A stretch of DNA of 47,175 nt from a virus: IMG/VR virus record IMGVR_UViG_3300025122_005921, positions 1 through 47,175 of that record; one strand, written 5' to 3'. Position numbers and translations under genes: made by a program. Of the stretch, positions 32,525 to 42,500 are shown piece after piece. How positions within the stretch are numbered: the first letter of the stretch is position 1; each line of letters starts with the position of its first letter. The notes beneath the pieces were generated by a model. The model had not been told where the DNA came from, did no database searches, and worked only from the letters and a program-made list of their open reading frames with translations.

Positions 32525-33254
32525 AAAAGCTAGAAGAAAAATTAGAAGAGCTAAAAGATCTACAAAGCCGTATTTTGATAAAAATACACATGACGCCATT
32601 GTAAAGTTTCAAAATACAGAAGAGACAGCTGAAAAAGAGAAGATATATGTAAAAGAAATTCTTCCTGCATTTAATAAACTAGCTGAAAATTTGATATTCA
32701 TCCACGGATTTGCAAAACCTCATGGTCAGGGAGCATATGAGGGATTAAAAAGTGACTGTGTTACATTTCTTTATGAAACTTTAAGAAAGTTTGATCCTTC
32801 TCGAGGAACAAAGGCATTTTCTTACTTTAATGTCGTAGCAAAAAACTGGCTAATAATTCAAAGCAAGAAAAAAATTAAAAGTAATAGAAGACATGTAAGC
32901 ATAAGCGACACAGGATCTCTGTCGTCATCAGACATGTCTTTAATTGAAAATTTTAAAGTCGAGCCGTCACAAGATGATGCTATTATTAAAGCTGAGGCAA
33001 TATCAAATTTATTTGACCTCATGGTGGAGATAAGATCTAGGCTCAAGAGTGAAAATGAATTAGCGTGCATGGATGCAATACTTACAATTTTTTCGAGAAT
33101 AGATGATCTAGACCTACTTAATAAGAGAGCTGTATTTGTTTATATGAGAAACCTTTCTAATTTAAATCCAAAACAACTTTCTGTAGCCATGTCGGTTATA
33201 AGAAAGCACTATAAGGAATTAGTTAAGACAGGCGAGTTTGATATTTTCTTCTAG
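32517..33254 (+). CDS. 55: gp55-like sigma factor for late transcription
   Basis: This 245-residue protein has a basic N-terminus and a sigma-70 region 2-like segment: FLYETLRKFDPSRGTKAFSYFNVVAKNWLI, followed by KKKIKSNRRHVSI. This resembles gp55 of T4-like phages, which directs host RNA polymerase to late promoters with a TATAAATA-type -10 box. It is longer than T4 gp55 (185 residues), as in several marine relatives. It lies immediately before the structural genes it should control, between a small membrane protein and a small helical protein. Sigma region 4 is not evident, as expected for gp55. Confidence 0.82.
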   Translation: MPKKARRKIRRAKRSTKPYFDKNTHDAIVKFQNTEETAEKEKIYVKEILPAFNKLAENLIFIHGFAKPHGQGAYEGLKSDCVTFLYETLRKFDPSRGTKAFSYFNVVAKNWLIIQSKKKIKSNRRHVSISDTGSLSSSDMSLIENFKVEPSQDDAIIKAEAISNLFDLMVEIRSRLKSENELACMDAILTIFSRIDDLDLLNKRAVFVYMRNLSNLNPKQLSVAMSVIRKHYKELVKTGEFDIFF

Positions 33255-33262
33255 GGGGTTGT

Positions 33263-33622
33263 ATGTCTAAGACAGTCGAAGATCTGATGGACAAATTAAA
33301 GACAAAGGAAAAAAAGATAGAGAGATTTTCAGATCTGCTTGATTCCTTAGAGTCCACAGAAGATAAGAAAAAACTCCTGTGGAGAGAAGTTTATGAAAAT
33401 GCACTAACAGATAGGGAGAGTGCAGGAATTTTATTTACAGACTTGCTAACACAGTCACAGGGAAACGCTGCCAACCATTCTATGTTCGGACCTATTATGT
33501 CAAAGTATCTAGAGAGAATGGCGAAGTCAAATGACCAAATTTTAAGACTCGCAGAGCTTATAGCTAAGGAGGAGCAGACTTCAATAAATCCCGACGATAT
33601 ATTTAATAAGATAAGGGATTGA
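33263..33622 (+). CDS. Small helical protein, possible small terminase (gp16-like)
   Basis: The 119-residue product is acidic and mostly helical. Residues ~65-100 (MFGPIMSKYLERMAKSNDQILRLAELI) recall the oligomerisation helices of T4 gp16, where a similar [22 protein letters not shown] run occurs. This supports the small terminase idea. T4 gp33, the late transcription co-activator that works with gp55, is the main alternative because of the adjacent sigma gene. A strong AGGGGG ribosome site precedes ATG 33263. The stop overlaps the region just before the baseplate spike gene. Assignment is tentative. Confidence 0.4.
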   Translation: MSKTVEDLMDKLKTKEKKIERFSDLLDSLESTEDKKKLLWREVYENALTDRESAGILFTDLLTQSQGNAANHSMFGPIMSKYLERMAKSNDQILRLAELIAKEEQTSINPDDIFNKIRD

Positions 33623-33624
33623 TC

Positions 33625-35331
33625 ATGGGCAGAGAAAGCAGAGGTGATGGAGTTCTCATAGGAACACTTAAGTCATCCGCAGCCAGAAGAAATAGAACAA
33701 GAGTTCTTAGAGAAGGAAATGTTTCAAATAGGGTCTTTTATTCTGCAGTTGTATTAGACTTTATTTCTAATCCAGCTGAGGATCTAGAGGAAACGCGATC
33801 TGATGACGAGGACCAAACGTATAGAGAATCTCTAAGAGATGGAGCAAATAGAGTTGCCAATCCTCAGTTCGTAGATAGAATGCCCAGAAATAGCATAATA
33901 GGCCAGGTAGTTTCAGATAATGGAAAAGAAGGGATGCCAGAAATTTTTTATCCATTCTTTTCACCACATATGTCTCCTCCAGTCAAAGCAGGAGAGCAGA
34001 TTTGGGTATTTTTTGAAAGAGCAGGAGATAAGGATTCTCTGGGATACTGGATGACAAGAAGGGCGACAGACCTCCAGGTAGATGATTTAAATTATACACA
34101 TCAGGATAGAGCTTCAGACCCAGCTGTTGTGAAGACAAGCCAGTCACTTAAGTCGTCTCACAGCGGCGAGTCAATTGACGAAGAGGCAAATGCTTATGGT
34201 TTTCCCAGTGGTGGAGGATTTTCAAAGCAGGACAACACACTGCTGGGTGACACTCCGTATGAAGGTGTCATAAGCTTGTCTCACACATACCAGCATCAAT
34301 TTACAGGCGAGCCAGTTCCAAGATTTAGTAAGAGATCTGCAGATTTTACAATTCAGGGATCAAATAATACCCTAATATGTCTTGGTGAGGATAGAGGCAG
34401 AAATTCTGACGGTGAAGGAGGGGGAACAGCAGCAGACAGAGCCATCACGGGAAAGGGTGCAATTGACATAGTCACAGGTCGTGGAGTATCAATAAACGCT
34501 GATGATGGATCATTACAGTATGAAGATGAAACATCTCCTCCGATAGTAGAAAATACTAGAGAGTATGAGGAGACAGATAAGACTCCTGCTATTAAGAGTG
34601 AAGCTGATAACCTACTAGAGGGAGATCCTGATTTCATTAATGACCTTTCTAGGGTGTATGTCACAATGAAGTCAAATGGTGATGTGAATTTTGGAATATC
34701 CGAGTTAGAGTCAGCGGGTGATACTGATGTATCTGATCGTTCAGAGGAGCCCTTTGTCATAGCTAAGTCAACTAACACACGTATAATAGCAAAGGGTGAT
34801 GGATCAATAAAGATAGTCAAGATGTTAGATTCTGATGCTAACTCTGATGATAATACGACAGGAAACGAGGCATCTATAGTAATTGACAAGGATGGAAACA
34901 TTCAAGTCAGGACAGGCGGAAAGGTGGAAATTGCAGGAGTTTCTGACTCTTTCTCAGATTCCACAGGGACTGCCTCAAATGGCACCGCAGACCAGCCATA
35001 CCTCAGGTGGGATGAGTTTGCAGCCTGGGGCGATGCATTAATAGATGCAGTGACTGATGCTATTCAAAATAACGCCACTGCTATTCAGGTAAATGGTGCA
35101 GCCCTCTCTGCCGCAGCAGCTGCGGGAAGTGGTGGAGGACAGACACCTGGCTGGAACGCACCAAATGTTCCTCTCGGAACAGCATTTGCCACGCTCAACA
35201 GCAATTCAGCAACTCAGGGGGGTGAAATTTCCTCTCCCCTTGCTACAATAGATACATATAAGAGCGGGCAGGGGACGACATCAGCCGGGTATATGGATAA
35301 AATTAGATCAAAGATAATTTTTGGAGAGTAG
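33625..35331 (+). CDS. gp5-like baseplate hub/spike protein without lysozyme
   Basis: The 568-residue product (ATG 33625 behind AAGGGA) has an N-terminal segment IIGQVVSDNGKEG with PEIFYPFFSPHMSPPV and AGEQIWVFFERAG. This resembles the OB-fold of gp5/gpV/VgrG spike proteins. The C-terminal half is Asp/Gly/Thr-rich with a repetitive character, as in beta-helical spikes, including INADDGSLQYEDE and VIDKDGNIQVRTGGKVEIAG. Unlike T4 gp5 it has no lysozyme domain. An alanine- and glycine-rich linker precedes the end. It would form the membrane-puncturing spike at the tail tip. It is followed within 9 bases by a small gene and then by gp25. Confidence 0.7.
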   Translation: MGRESRGDGVLIGTLKSSAARRNRTRVLREGNVSNRVFYSAVVLDFISNPAEDLEETRSDDEDQTYRESLRDGANRVANPQFVDRMPRNSIIGQVVSDNGKEGMPEIFYPFFSPHMSPPVKAGEQIWVFFERAGDKDSLGYWMTRRATDLQVDDLNYTHQDRASDPAVVKTSQSLKSSHSGESIDEEANAYGFPSGGGFSKQDNTLLGDTPYEGVISLSHTYQHQFTGEPVPRFSKRSADFTIQGSNNTLICLGEDRGRNSDGEGGGTAADRAITGKGAIDIVTGRGVSINADDGSLQYEDETSPPIVENTREYEETDKTPAIKSEADNLLEGDPDFINDLSRVYVTMKSNGDVNFGISELESAGDTDVSDRSEEPFVIAKSTNTRIIAKGDGSIKIVKMLDSDANSDDNTTGNEASIVIDKDGNIQVRTGGKVEIAGVSDSFSDSTGTASNGTADQPYLRWDEFAAWGDALIDAVTDAIQNNATAIQVNGAALSAAAAAGSGGGQTPGWNAPNVPLGTAFATLNSNSATQGGEISSPLATIDTYKSGQGTTSAGYMDKIRSKIIFGE

Positions 35332-35340
35332 GAGAGAATA

Positions 35341-35553
35341 ATGAGTGATTGGAGTGACTTTGAAGATAATCTTGTTGAGGCATTTTTAAATGCAGCGGGA
35401 CCATTTGATGATCCTGATCATGAATCTGAGGCAAGACGAAATATAGAAGTTCTAGTTGATGGCTCCCGTTCCGTTGGCGGATTGAGGCGAGCAATAAGAG
35501 ACTACATAAATTATAAGATTGATAATCACACCTCTAACGAAGATCACGATTAA
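35341..35553 (+). CDS. Small acidic protein between spike and gp25 genes
   Basis: This 70-residue protein (MSDWSDFEDNLVEAFLNAAG...) is acidic with a helical N-terminal half. It contains GGLRRAIRDYINYKID in the C-terminal half. It lies 9 bases after the spike gene with AGGAG before its ATG, and 50 bases before gp25. No family is recognised. Its place suggests a baseplate or tail chaperone role, but nothing in the sequence proves it. Confidence 0.55.
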   Translation: MSDWSDFEDNLVEAFLNAAGPFDDPDHESEARRNIEVLVDGSRSVGGLRRAIRDYINYKIDNHTSNEDHD

Positions 35554-35560
35554 TTTTAAG

Positions 35561-35579
35561 TCAGCATTTCACTTGCTGA
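35561..35579 (+). terminator. Short hairpin between small gene and gp25-like gene
   Basis: TCAGCA (35561-35566) and TGCTGA (35574-35579) form a 6-base-pair stem with a 7-base loop, followed by ATATTTAATCTT. The T-rich tail is interrupted, so strong termination is doubtful. It could be a processing site or a weak attenuator. The gp25 ribosome site (AGGAG at 35593-35597) lies just beyond it. Confidence 0.3.
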
Positions 35580-35603
35580 ATATTTAATCTTCAGGAGAGT
35601 GTG

Positions 35604-36086
35604 ATGGCAGAGCTAAGTTTTAAAAGTGTCGGAATCAAGAATACCAATCCAACACTAAGAAGGACTATTGATACCCACCCTATTGGAATAAAAACTCCCC
35701 TCCAGCTGGGCAGAGAGAGATCTGGATTATTTGATATGCACTTTTCTATCGCGGATCAGATTCATGACAATCTTAGAAATCTTATTTTAACAAACTATGG
35801 TGAGCGCCTTGGGAATTATGACTATGGCGCTAATTTAAGAGAGCTTACAACAGAGCTGTCATCAAAGGAAGATTTTGATGCTGAGGCTATGCTAAGAATA
35901 AAAGGCGCAGTTAAATCTCACCTACCGTTTGTTGAATTAGAGACGTTTGTATCAAAGTTCGATAGAAAGGTGCTCAACTCAGGTGTTGAATCTGTTGCGA
36001 AGATACAGCTCATGGTAAAATATAGCATACCAAAACTTAGGATAACAGATCGAGCAATTAGTGTATTTTTATATGTAATAGGATAG
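35604..36086 (+). CDS. 25: gp25/W-like baseplate wedge protein
   Basis: The 160-residue protein belongs to the GPW/gp25 family. The core is IHDNLRNLILTNYGERLGNYDYGANLRELTTE, which matches the family pattern of a loop with GER and a DYG, followed by a helix and terminal strands. gp25 links sheath and baseplate wedges in contractile tails. ATG 35604 has AGGAG 6 bases upstream; GTG 35601 is too close. The next gene, gp6-like, follows by 7 bases, the usual order in T4-like and P2-like phages. Confidence 0.85.
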   Translation: MAELSFKSVGIKNTNPTLRRTIDTHPIGIKTPLQLGRERSGLFDMHFSIADQIHDNLRNLILTNYGERLGNYDYGANLRELTTELSSKEDFDAEAMLRIKGAVKSHLPFVELETFVSKFDRKVLNSGVESVAKIQLMVKYSIPKLRITDRAISVFLYVIG

Positions 36087-36093
36087 TAGTTAT

Positions 36094-37929
36094 ATGGCTT
36101 CAAAAATTAAAAGTGTTAGACCGAGATCATATCTTAATAGAGATTTTGATTCTTTTAGGGCAGAGCTTGTAGAGTATGCAAGAACATACTTTAGTGATAA
36201 AATAACAGATTTTTCTGAAAATGGAATGGGAGGTCTTTTTGTAGAGATGGCTGCATATGTCGGTGACGTCATGTCTTATTATTTAGATCATCAATTTAAT
36301 GAGCTAGATATCCAAACAGCTGTTGAGCCAGGAAATATCGAGAGGCTTGTTAGAATGTCTGGAGTAAAGATACAGGGTGCAGCTCCTGCAACAGCTAGTG
36401 TAGACTTTTATATAGAGGTTGATTCTACTCTTAAGAATACTAGCTACATTCCAGATGTAACAAAGATGCCAATAATAAAGATGGGAACACTGGTTTCATC
36501 AAAAAATGGAGTTAAATTTGAATTACTTGAGGATTTAAATTTTGCAAAAACAGACTCACAGGGCAATGTTATTGCCAGCTATGAGACAAGAACATCAGAC
36601 ACTAGTGGAAATCCTTCTACATTTTCTGTAAAATTAACAGGTGTGTGTCAGTCTGGAATAACTTCCGCCGAGTCATTTATTGTTCCAGACACAGTCCAAC
36701 CATTCAGGACAATAACTTTGGGATCACCTAATGTCGTAGAAATAATACACGTATCAGATTCAGATGGCAATACATACTACCAGGTAGATGCCCTCACACA
36801 AGACGTCGTTTATAAAAGAGTGGTCAATATAGATGAAGATAGTGATCTTGTTCCTGAGAATATTGAATTGATACCAGCACCTTATAGATTCATATCCACC
36901 ACTAGCAGACAGACGGGTATGACAACTTTAAGATTTGGCGGAGGAAGTGCTGATACGTTTGATAATGATATAATTCCTGATCCAAGCGAGGTTTCTCTTC
37001 CGCTATACGGAAGTAAAATGACATTTTCAAGATTTACAATCGACCCAAATTCACTATTAGAAACTAGAACGCTTGGAATATCTCCTAGAAATACAACAAT
37101 AGCGGTTAGATATAGGGCTGGTGGCGGAATTTCTCATAATGTTTCTGCAAATCAGATAGCTACTGTTTCAACACTTTTAACAGAGTTTTCATCAACAACA
37201 TCAGCTTCAATTGTAACATCTATTCGTGCATCTGTCGAGATAGACAACCCCCTTCCCGCATCTGGGGGTGAGGCCGCAATGACATTAAATGAATTAAGGG
37301 CAACAGCTCTAGCATTTAGAAATTCACAGTCTAGAATAGTAACCAAGGAAGACTTAGTTGCAAGAATATATACTATGCCATCTAATTTTGGAAGAGTTTT
37401 TAGAATTGGAATAAGAACTAATCCCAATAATCCCCTTTCAACAGAGTTAGCAATATTAAGTAGAAGCTCTGATGGAAAGCTTATAATATCTCCAGACTCT
37501 CTCAAGGAAAATTTGCGATTATATGTAAATCAATTTAGATTAATATCTGATGCAATAGACATAATTGATGCCCAGGTATTCAATGTAAAAATAGAGTACG
37601 GTGTCGTCGTAGATACAGTTGCTAATAAGAATTTAACAATTCAGAATATTAATTCATCATTAAAAGAGTATATGGCAATTGAAAATTTTCAAATCGATCA
37701 GCCCATAATGACATCAGACCTTATTAATCTCATAATTAATACTGATGGAGTTTTATCTTTGGTAGATTTTTCAGTATTAAATCTTGTCGGAGACATGGAT
37801 GGAAGAACATATAATACTAATTCATTTTCAATAGCCTCAAATACAGATAGAGGAATGATATACGCTCCTGCTGGTGGAATTTTTGAGGTAAAGTACCCAG
37901 ATGATGATATTATTGGAAGCGCGAGGTGA
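36094..37929 (+). CDS. 6: gp6/J-like baseplate wedge protein
   Basis: This 611-residue protein starts MASKIKSVRPRSYLNRDFDSF. It contains the baseplate J family pattern: FSENGMGGLFVEMAAYVGDVMSYYLDH near residue 50, then EPGNIERLVRMSGVK. Later sections include FRNSQSRIVTKEDLVARI, a typical gp6 segment, and a C-terminal region resembling other wedge proteins. gp6 forms the ring that connects wedges in the contracted and extended baseplate. The length is close to T4 gp6 (660). Position after gp25 confirms the assignment. Confidence 0.85.
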   Translation: MASKIKSVRPRSYLNRDFDSFRAELVEYARTYFSDKITDFSENGMGGLFVEMAAYVGDVMSYYLDHQFNELDIQTAVEPGNIERLVRMSGVKIQGAAPATASVDFYIEVDSTLKNTSYIPDVTKMPIIKMGTLVSSKNGVKFELLEDLNFAKTDSQGNVIASYETRTSDTSGNPSTFSVKLTGVCQSGITSAESFIVPDTVQPFRTITLGSPNVVEIIHVSDSDGNTYYQVDALTQDVVYKRVVNIDEDSDLVPENIELIPAPYRFISTTSRQTGMTTLRFGGGSADTFDNDIIPDPSEVSLPLYGSKMTFSRFTIDPNSLLETRTLGISPRNTTIAVRYRAGGGISHNVSANQIATVSTLLTEFSSTTSASIVTSIRASVEIDNPLPASGGEAAMTLNELRATALAFRNSQSRIVTKEDLVARIYTMPSNFGRVFRIGIRTNPNNPLSTELAILSRSSDGKLIISPDSLKENLRLYVNQFRLISDAIDIIDAQVFNVKIEYGVVVDTVANKNLTIQNINSSLKEYMAIENFQIDQPIMTSDLINLIINTDGVLSLVDFSVLNLVGDMDGRTYNTNSFSIASNTDRGMIYAPAGGIFEVKYPDDDIIGSAR

Positions 37930-37935
37930 GTAGCC

Positions 37936-39501
37936 ATGTATAGGATTTTAACCGCCAGCAAGGATTCATATGTCACTAATAAAATTATTGATAATAGTTT
38001 CAGAGCGACTGATGCAAATGTTGGAAAGGCTGCCACTCTAGATCTTTTTAAGCTATATGCCGAGTCGACATCTGGATCTGATACATCACCTATTGAGCTA
38101 TCTAGGGCTGTGGTTAAATTTAACTTGAATGCGCTAAGATCGCTAACAGGGTCTATACTAGATATAGGTCACAGCTCATTTAAGTGTACATTAAAGCTAA
38201 CCGATGTGTATGGTGGTCAAACTTGTCCTTCTAATTTTAAATTAATAGTATTTCCTCTTTCTAAGTCATTTGATGAGGGAATAGGAAGGGATATAGTTAG
38301 ATTTGCAGATGTAGATTCATGTAATTGGTTGACATCATCAATTTCAAATTCAACAACGGCAGTTACATGGTCTCTGGGTGGTGCAAATCACCAGGGACTT
38401 TTAGGATCATCTAATATTGATATTATTTCTAGTGGAAATCTTAATGATGGAAGTGGAATAGTAAATTTGTGGAAGCAGCAGGTATTTTCAACAGGTGAGG
38501 AAGATCTATCTATTGATGTCACAACAATTGTTTCTGCAACATTAAAAAATATAATTCCTGATCACGGTTTTAGAATATCATACACAGGATCAGAAGAAAC
38601 AGATACAGTAACAAGATTTGTTAAGAGGTTTGGTTCAACAAATGCATCGAATCCGAATTTAAGACCGCAGCTAATTGTAGAATATAATGATGCCACACAG
38701 GATCATCATAGATCATTTTATTTTAATATAAGCGGATCTTTATTTTTGAATAATTTTCATAGAGGGGTGTTTGCAAATATACTTTCCGGAGCTTCTGCGA
38801 CAAAAATCACTGGTGATAATTCTCTAATTCTAAGATTAACGTCTGGATCTACTGGGAGAAATACATTTTTCCAAAAGATAATAACAGCGTCACAACATAG
38901 TGTTGGAAACAACTCTATTACTGGAGTTTATTCTGCATCATTTGCTGTATCTCAATTTTCTGCTTCTAATTCTGGAGAAACTAGACAGTCCACAAGGCCT
39001 CTGGAAAAAGAGATTAAAAATGCAGGCTCGGCAACATTCACTGAGATATGGGAGTCTCTTGATGGTACAGTTGCATTTTTGACATCAAGCTTTGTCGTAA
39101 ATAGTGTTCAAAGATCTTCATTTTCTAATCAGCCAAAGAGATTACTGGCAAGCATTACAAACTTACAATCAGAATATTCTAAAGACAGTAAAATAAAAAT
39201 AAGAGTTTTTGTAGAAGATGTTGATAGGCCCATTAAGTACAAAAAAGTTCCATTTGTAAATGATGGAGAGATTTTTACTTCGATGTATTACAGAGTTATC
39301 GACTCTATGTCTGGAGATGTTGTTATTCCATATGGCCTAAGTGGAAGCACACTTTTATCTACAGATTCAGATGGAATGTATTTTAACTTTTATGTTGATT
39401 CATTACACATGGGAAGATCTTATAAATTTGAATTTTTGGTAAAAGATATGGGAGTTGATCAATATTTCGATAACGTTGCGTCCTCTTTTAGTGTGATTTA
39501 A
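37936..39501 (+). CDS. Baseplate-region protein with DNRLRE-like N-terminal domain
   Basis: Residues ~1-255 (TASKDSYVTNKII, RAVVKFNLNALRSL, then ISYTGSEETD and PQLIVEYND) follow the pattern of DNRLRE domains, a jelly-roll fold that binds carbohydrate in other proteins. The rest, to residue 521, is Ser/Thr/Asn-rich and ends with a beta-sandwich-like domain. The start ATG 37936 follows gp6 by 6 bases, and the stop abuts the next gene. It is probably a baseplate or tail-surface protein, perhaps glycan-binding. A T4 equivalent is not obvious. Confidence 0.55.
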   Translation: MYRILTASKDSYVTNKIIDNSFRATDANVGKAATLDLFKLYAESTSGSDTSPIELSRAVVKFNLNALRSLTGSILDIGHSSFKCTLKLTDVYGGQTCPSNFKLIVFPLSKSFDEGIGRDIVRFADVDSCNWLTSSISNSTTAVTWSLGGANHQGLLGSSNIDIISSGNLNDGSGIVNLWKQQVFSTGEEDLSIDVTTIVSATLKNIIPDHGFRISYTGSEETDTVTRFVKRFGSTNASNPNLRPQLIVEYNDATQDHHRSFYFNISGSLFLNNFHRGVFANILSGASATKITGDNSLILRLTSGSTGRNTFFQKIITASQHSVGNNSITGVYSASFAVSQFSASNSGETRQSTRPLEKEIKNAGSATFTEIWESLDGTVAFLTSSFVVNSVQRSSFSNQPKRLLASITNLQSEYSKDSKIKIRVFVEDVDRPIKYKKVPFVNDGEIFTSMYYRVIDSMSGDVVIPYGLSGSTLLSTDSDGMYFNFYVDSLHMGRSYKFEFLVKDMGVDQYFDNVASSFSVI

Positions 39502-42500
39502 ATGGCAAGAGATATTCAAAGACATAAAAGACCAAAACTTTTTAGTCCAGCTGTAACTAGGCAGGAGCAAAAGCTTGCAGTAAGTGATCCAGTTTCATTA
39601 TCACGGCTATCAGACACAAATGTCTTGAGCACATCTTCATTTAGATACGATCAACCAGGAACTGGGCTAAAGTCAACACAGGAGCTTCCAGTCGAGTGGT
39701 CCAAATTTGAAAAGCATACATTTTTTAATTCTGCACAGTCTAAGTTAAATATAGCATTTGATAGAGTTGTTAATCACTACCCGTTTCAAGGAACAGAGAA
39801 GCAAGTTGAGGCATTCGAAGATTCTCTTACGGGATATGAAAAATATATTTTAGATATATTTCCTAAAAATAATGGATATCTATTTTTCTCCGGAACATCA
39901 AAAAGTGAAAATCCTGAGGGCGGGTTTAGTGAAAAGCTTGGGACATATATTTCTGTTATAGACAGTGCTGGGTCCCAATTTCCCCTATTTTCAAAAAATA
40001 TAACAGGAAATGCTGTAATAAATCCTGGTACAAAGTCAGTTAGTTTAGAAATGCAGCTATTTATTCCCAGTAAATTAAATGATAATCAAATAGTATGTCA
40101 AAAAAGAGTTGAAAATAATCATGCAATAACTCTTGCAGTATCTGAATCACAGTCATCACGTAATTGTAAGTTAATTTTTTCTGTTAATTCTGGCTCTGCT
40201 ATGCTCTTTACAAGTGCATCAATTGAAAAGGGAAAGTTTAACCATGTTTGTGCTACGTTTGATAGAAGGTCAGGAGTAAATGGATTAAAACTATACTTAA
40301 GTGAATCACTTGTATCATCATCATCTTCAACCTATGAAATGGGAAGCCTATCTACAAATAACACCAGGTTCATAATAGGTTCAGGATCTTCATTTAGTGT
40401 AACAAAAGGCAAGCTTCCTGCGACAGATACAGGAGACATAGATGTATTTACTCCAGTTCAAACTCTTTCAGGAGCCCTGGATGATTTTAGATTTTTTCAT
40501 GATATAAGAACACTTGATCAGCAAAAACAGTATGGAAATAGATCAATTTATGCATCTAAGGATTTAAAGCTATATTTTAAGTTCAATGAACCAACTGGAT
40601 CATTTAATGTTGATAATGTTGTTCTTGATAGTTCTGGAAATTCTCTTCATACAAGAATTTCAAATTTTAAGTATAGCTTAAGAAATACAGGATCAGTTTC
40701 TGGACCTATGACTGCTGAAGATATTAATAGATGTCCTATTCTATTTCCATCATATAAATCAGTTAAAAGTTTAAATGTTCATCTTTTGGCTTCTGCAAGT
40801 AATTATGATAATAATAATCCGAATCTGGTAACTAAATTGATACCAATTCATTATCTTTTAGAGGGAGAATGGGAGCAGGGACTATCATCACTTCATGGAC
40901 AAATGAATGATGCATATACGGGCGCATCTATTCCAGGTTCTGGTAAGATCGGATCTGCACAATATTTGACGGCATTTTTATTGGTGTGGGCTAAGTTCTT
41001 TGATGAGATGAAGCTTTTTATAGATTATTTTTCTAATGTAACAAGTATAGACTATGACTCGGTTAATTCTGCACCTGATAAATTTCTTCCATTTATAGCC
41101 AGCTACTATGGATTCACTTTACCATCAATATTTTCAAATACAAATCCGTTACAATTTATAAGGGGTGAGAATATTAAAGATTCCTATTCTAGATCTGTTC
41201 ATTCATTGTCCTATGTGCAAAATCAGATTTGGAGAAGAATTCTTATAAATTTGAATGAAATAGTCTTATCCAAGGGGACAGTTTATAGTATCAAGTCTCT
41301 TATAAGAGCGGCAGGAATAGATCCTGACGGAATTCTTACAGTAAGAGAGTATGGAGGTCCCACAAAAAGAACTCTTAATAATAGCAGACAATCAAGAACA
41401 GAAGTAGCTTCTATTCTAAGCTTTTCTGGAAGCCTAGCCAATATGCCGAAAGGAACATTATCTCCCCAGGGATTTTCTAATAATTATCCGCATATAATAT
41501 CTCCGTTTTTATCATCTTCAAGAATAGAAGTGGGTTATCCTAAAATCGCAGGATCATTTGTAAAGAAGAAAGAATACTATCCACATGGAATATCAAATAA
41601 TAAATCTGATGGACTTCACACCTCAGGATCCTGGACATACGAGGGAATTTATAAATTTAAAAGTTTAAGAACAGGATCTTATGGTACATTTCAAAGCGGA
41701 GCCAGAATTCACGTGTCAGGATCCGGCGCACCCTCATCTACACACTCAGTTTTAGCTAATTTAGTGATATACTCAGGATCACAGAACAGTATTACTTCGA
41801 GTGGCTCTGAGTTAAGGTTGTATGTCAGACCTTCAATTTCTACTACAAACGAGCCTGTTTTAAAGCTAGCCTTAACGGGTGTTCATATTTTTGATGGAAA
41901 TCTTTGGAATGTATCATTTGGAAGACAGCGTTCAGATGAGCCCATTACAAATTCAACGGGATCTTATTTTGAAGGAACTGTAGGAGTAGTATCATCATCT
42001 TATTTCTTACGTTGTGCAAGATCATCTTTTGGTGAAATAAAGGAGATTTTTAATACATCAAAATACTTTAAGGAAACAAGTGACGGAAATTCATCTAATG
42101 ATATGTTCCAGTCTATAAATAGCACGTATAATACATCTGGGGCATTTACTGTGATCGGATCACAAAGCCTTAATAGCACCCCTCAGTACTTTTTAAATGA
42201 CTCATCTTTGTCAAACATTCACAGAGAGGTTAATTTTGAAGGAGATGTTTCTCAAATGAGATTTTGGTCAAAAGCTCTAGACCTCAATGAATGGAGTGAG
42301 CATGTTAGAAGTTTTAAGTCTTTAGGAGTTAAGGATCCTCTAGTAAATTTCAACTTTGAAACATATCAGACAGGATCATTTCAAAAAATTAGATTTGACG
42401 TATCAACTGATCAAAAAAATACTGACACAGATGCTAATGGAAACATTATATTAAGTGATTTTTCTCAAAATAATCTTAATATAACTGGATCAGGATTTGA

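Noticed and set aside
34353-34901. 182-codon frame on the minus strand within the baseplate spike gene
   Set aside because: It lies wholly antisense to a gp5-like gene with good domain and ribosome-site evidence, has a Ser-rich low-complexity product, and no family motif.
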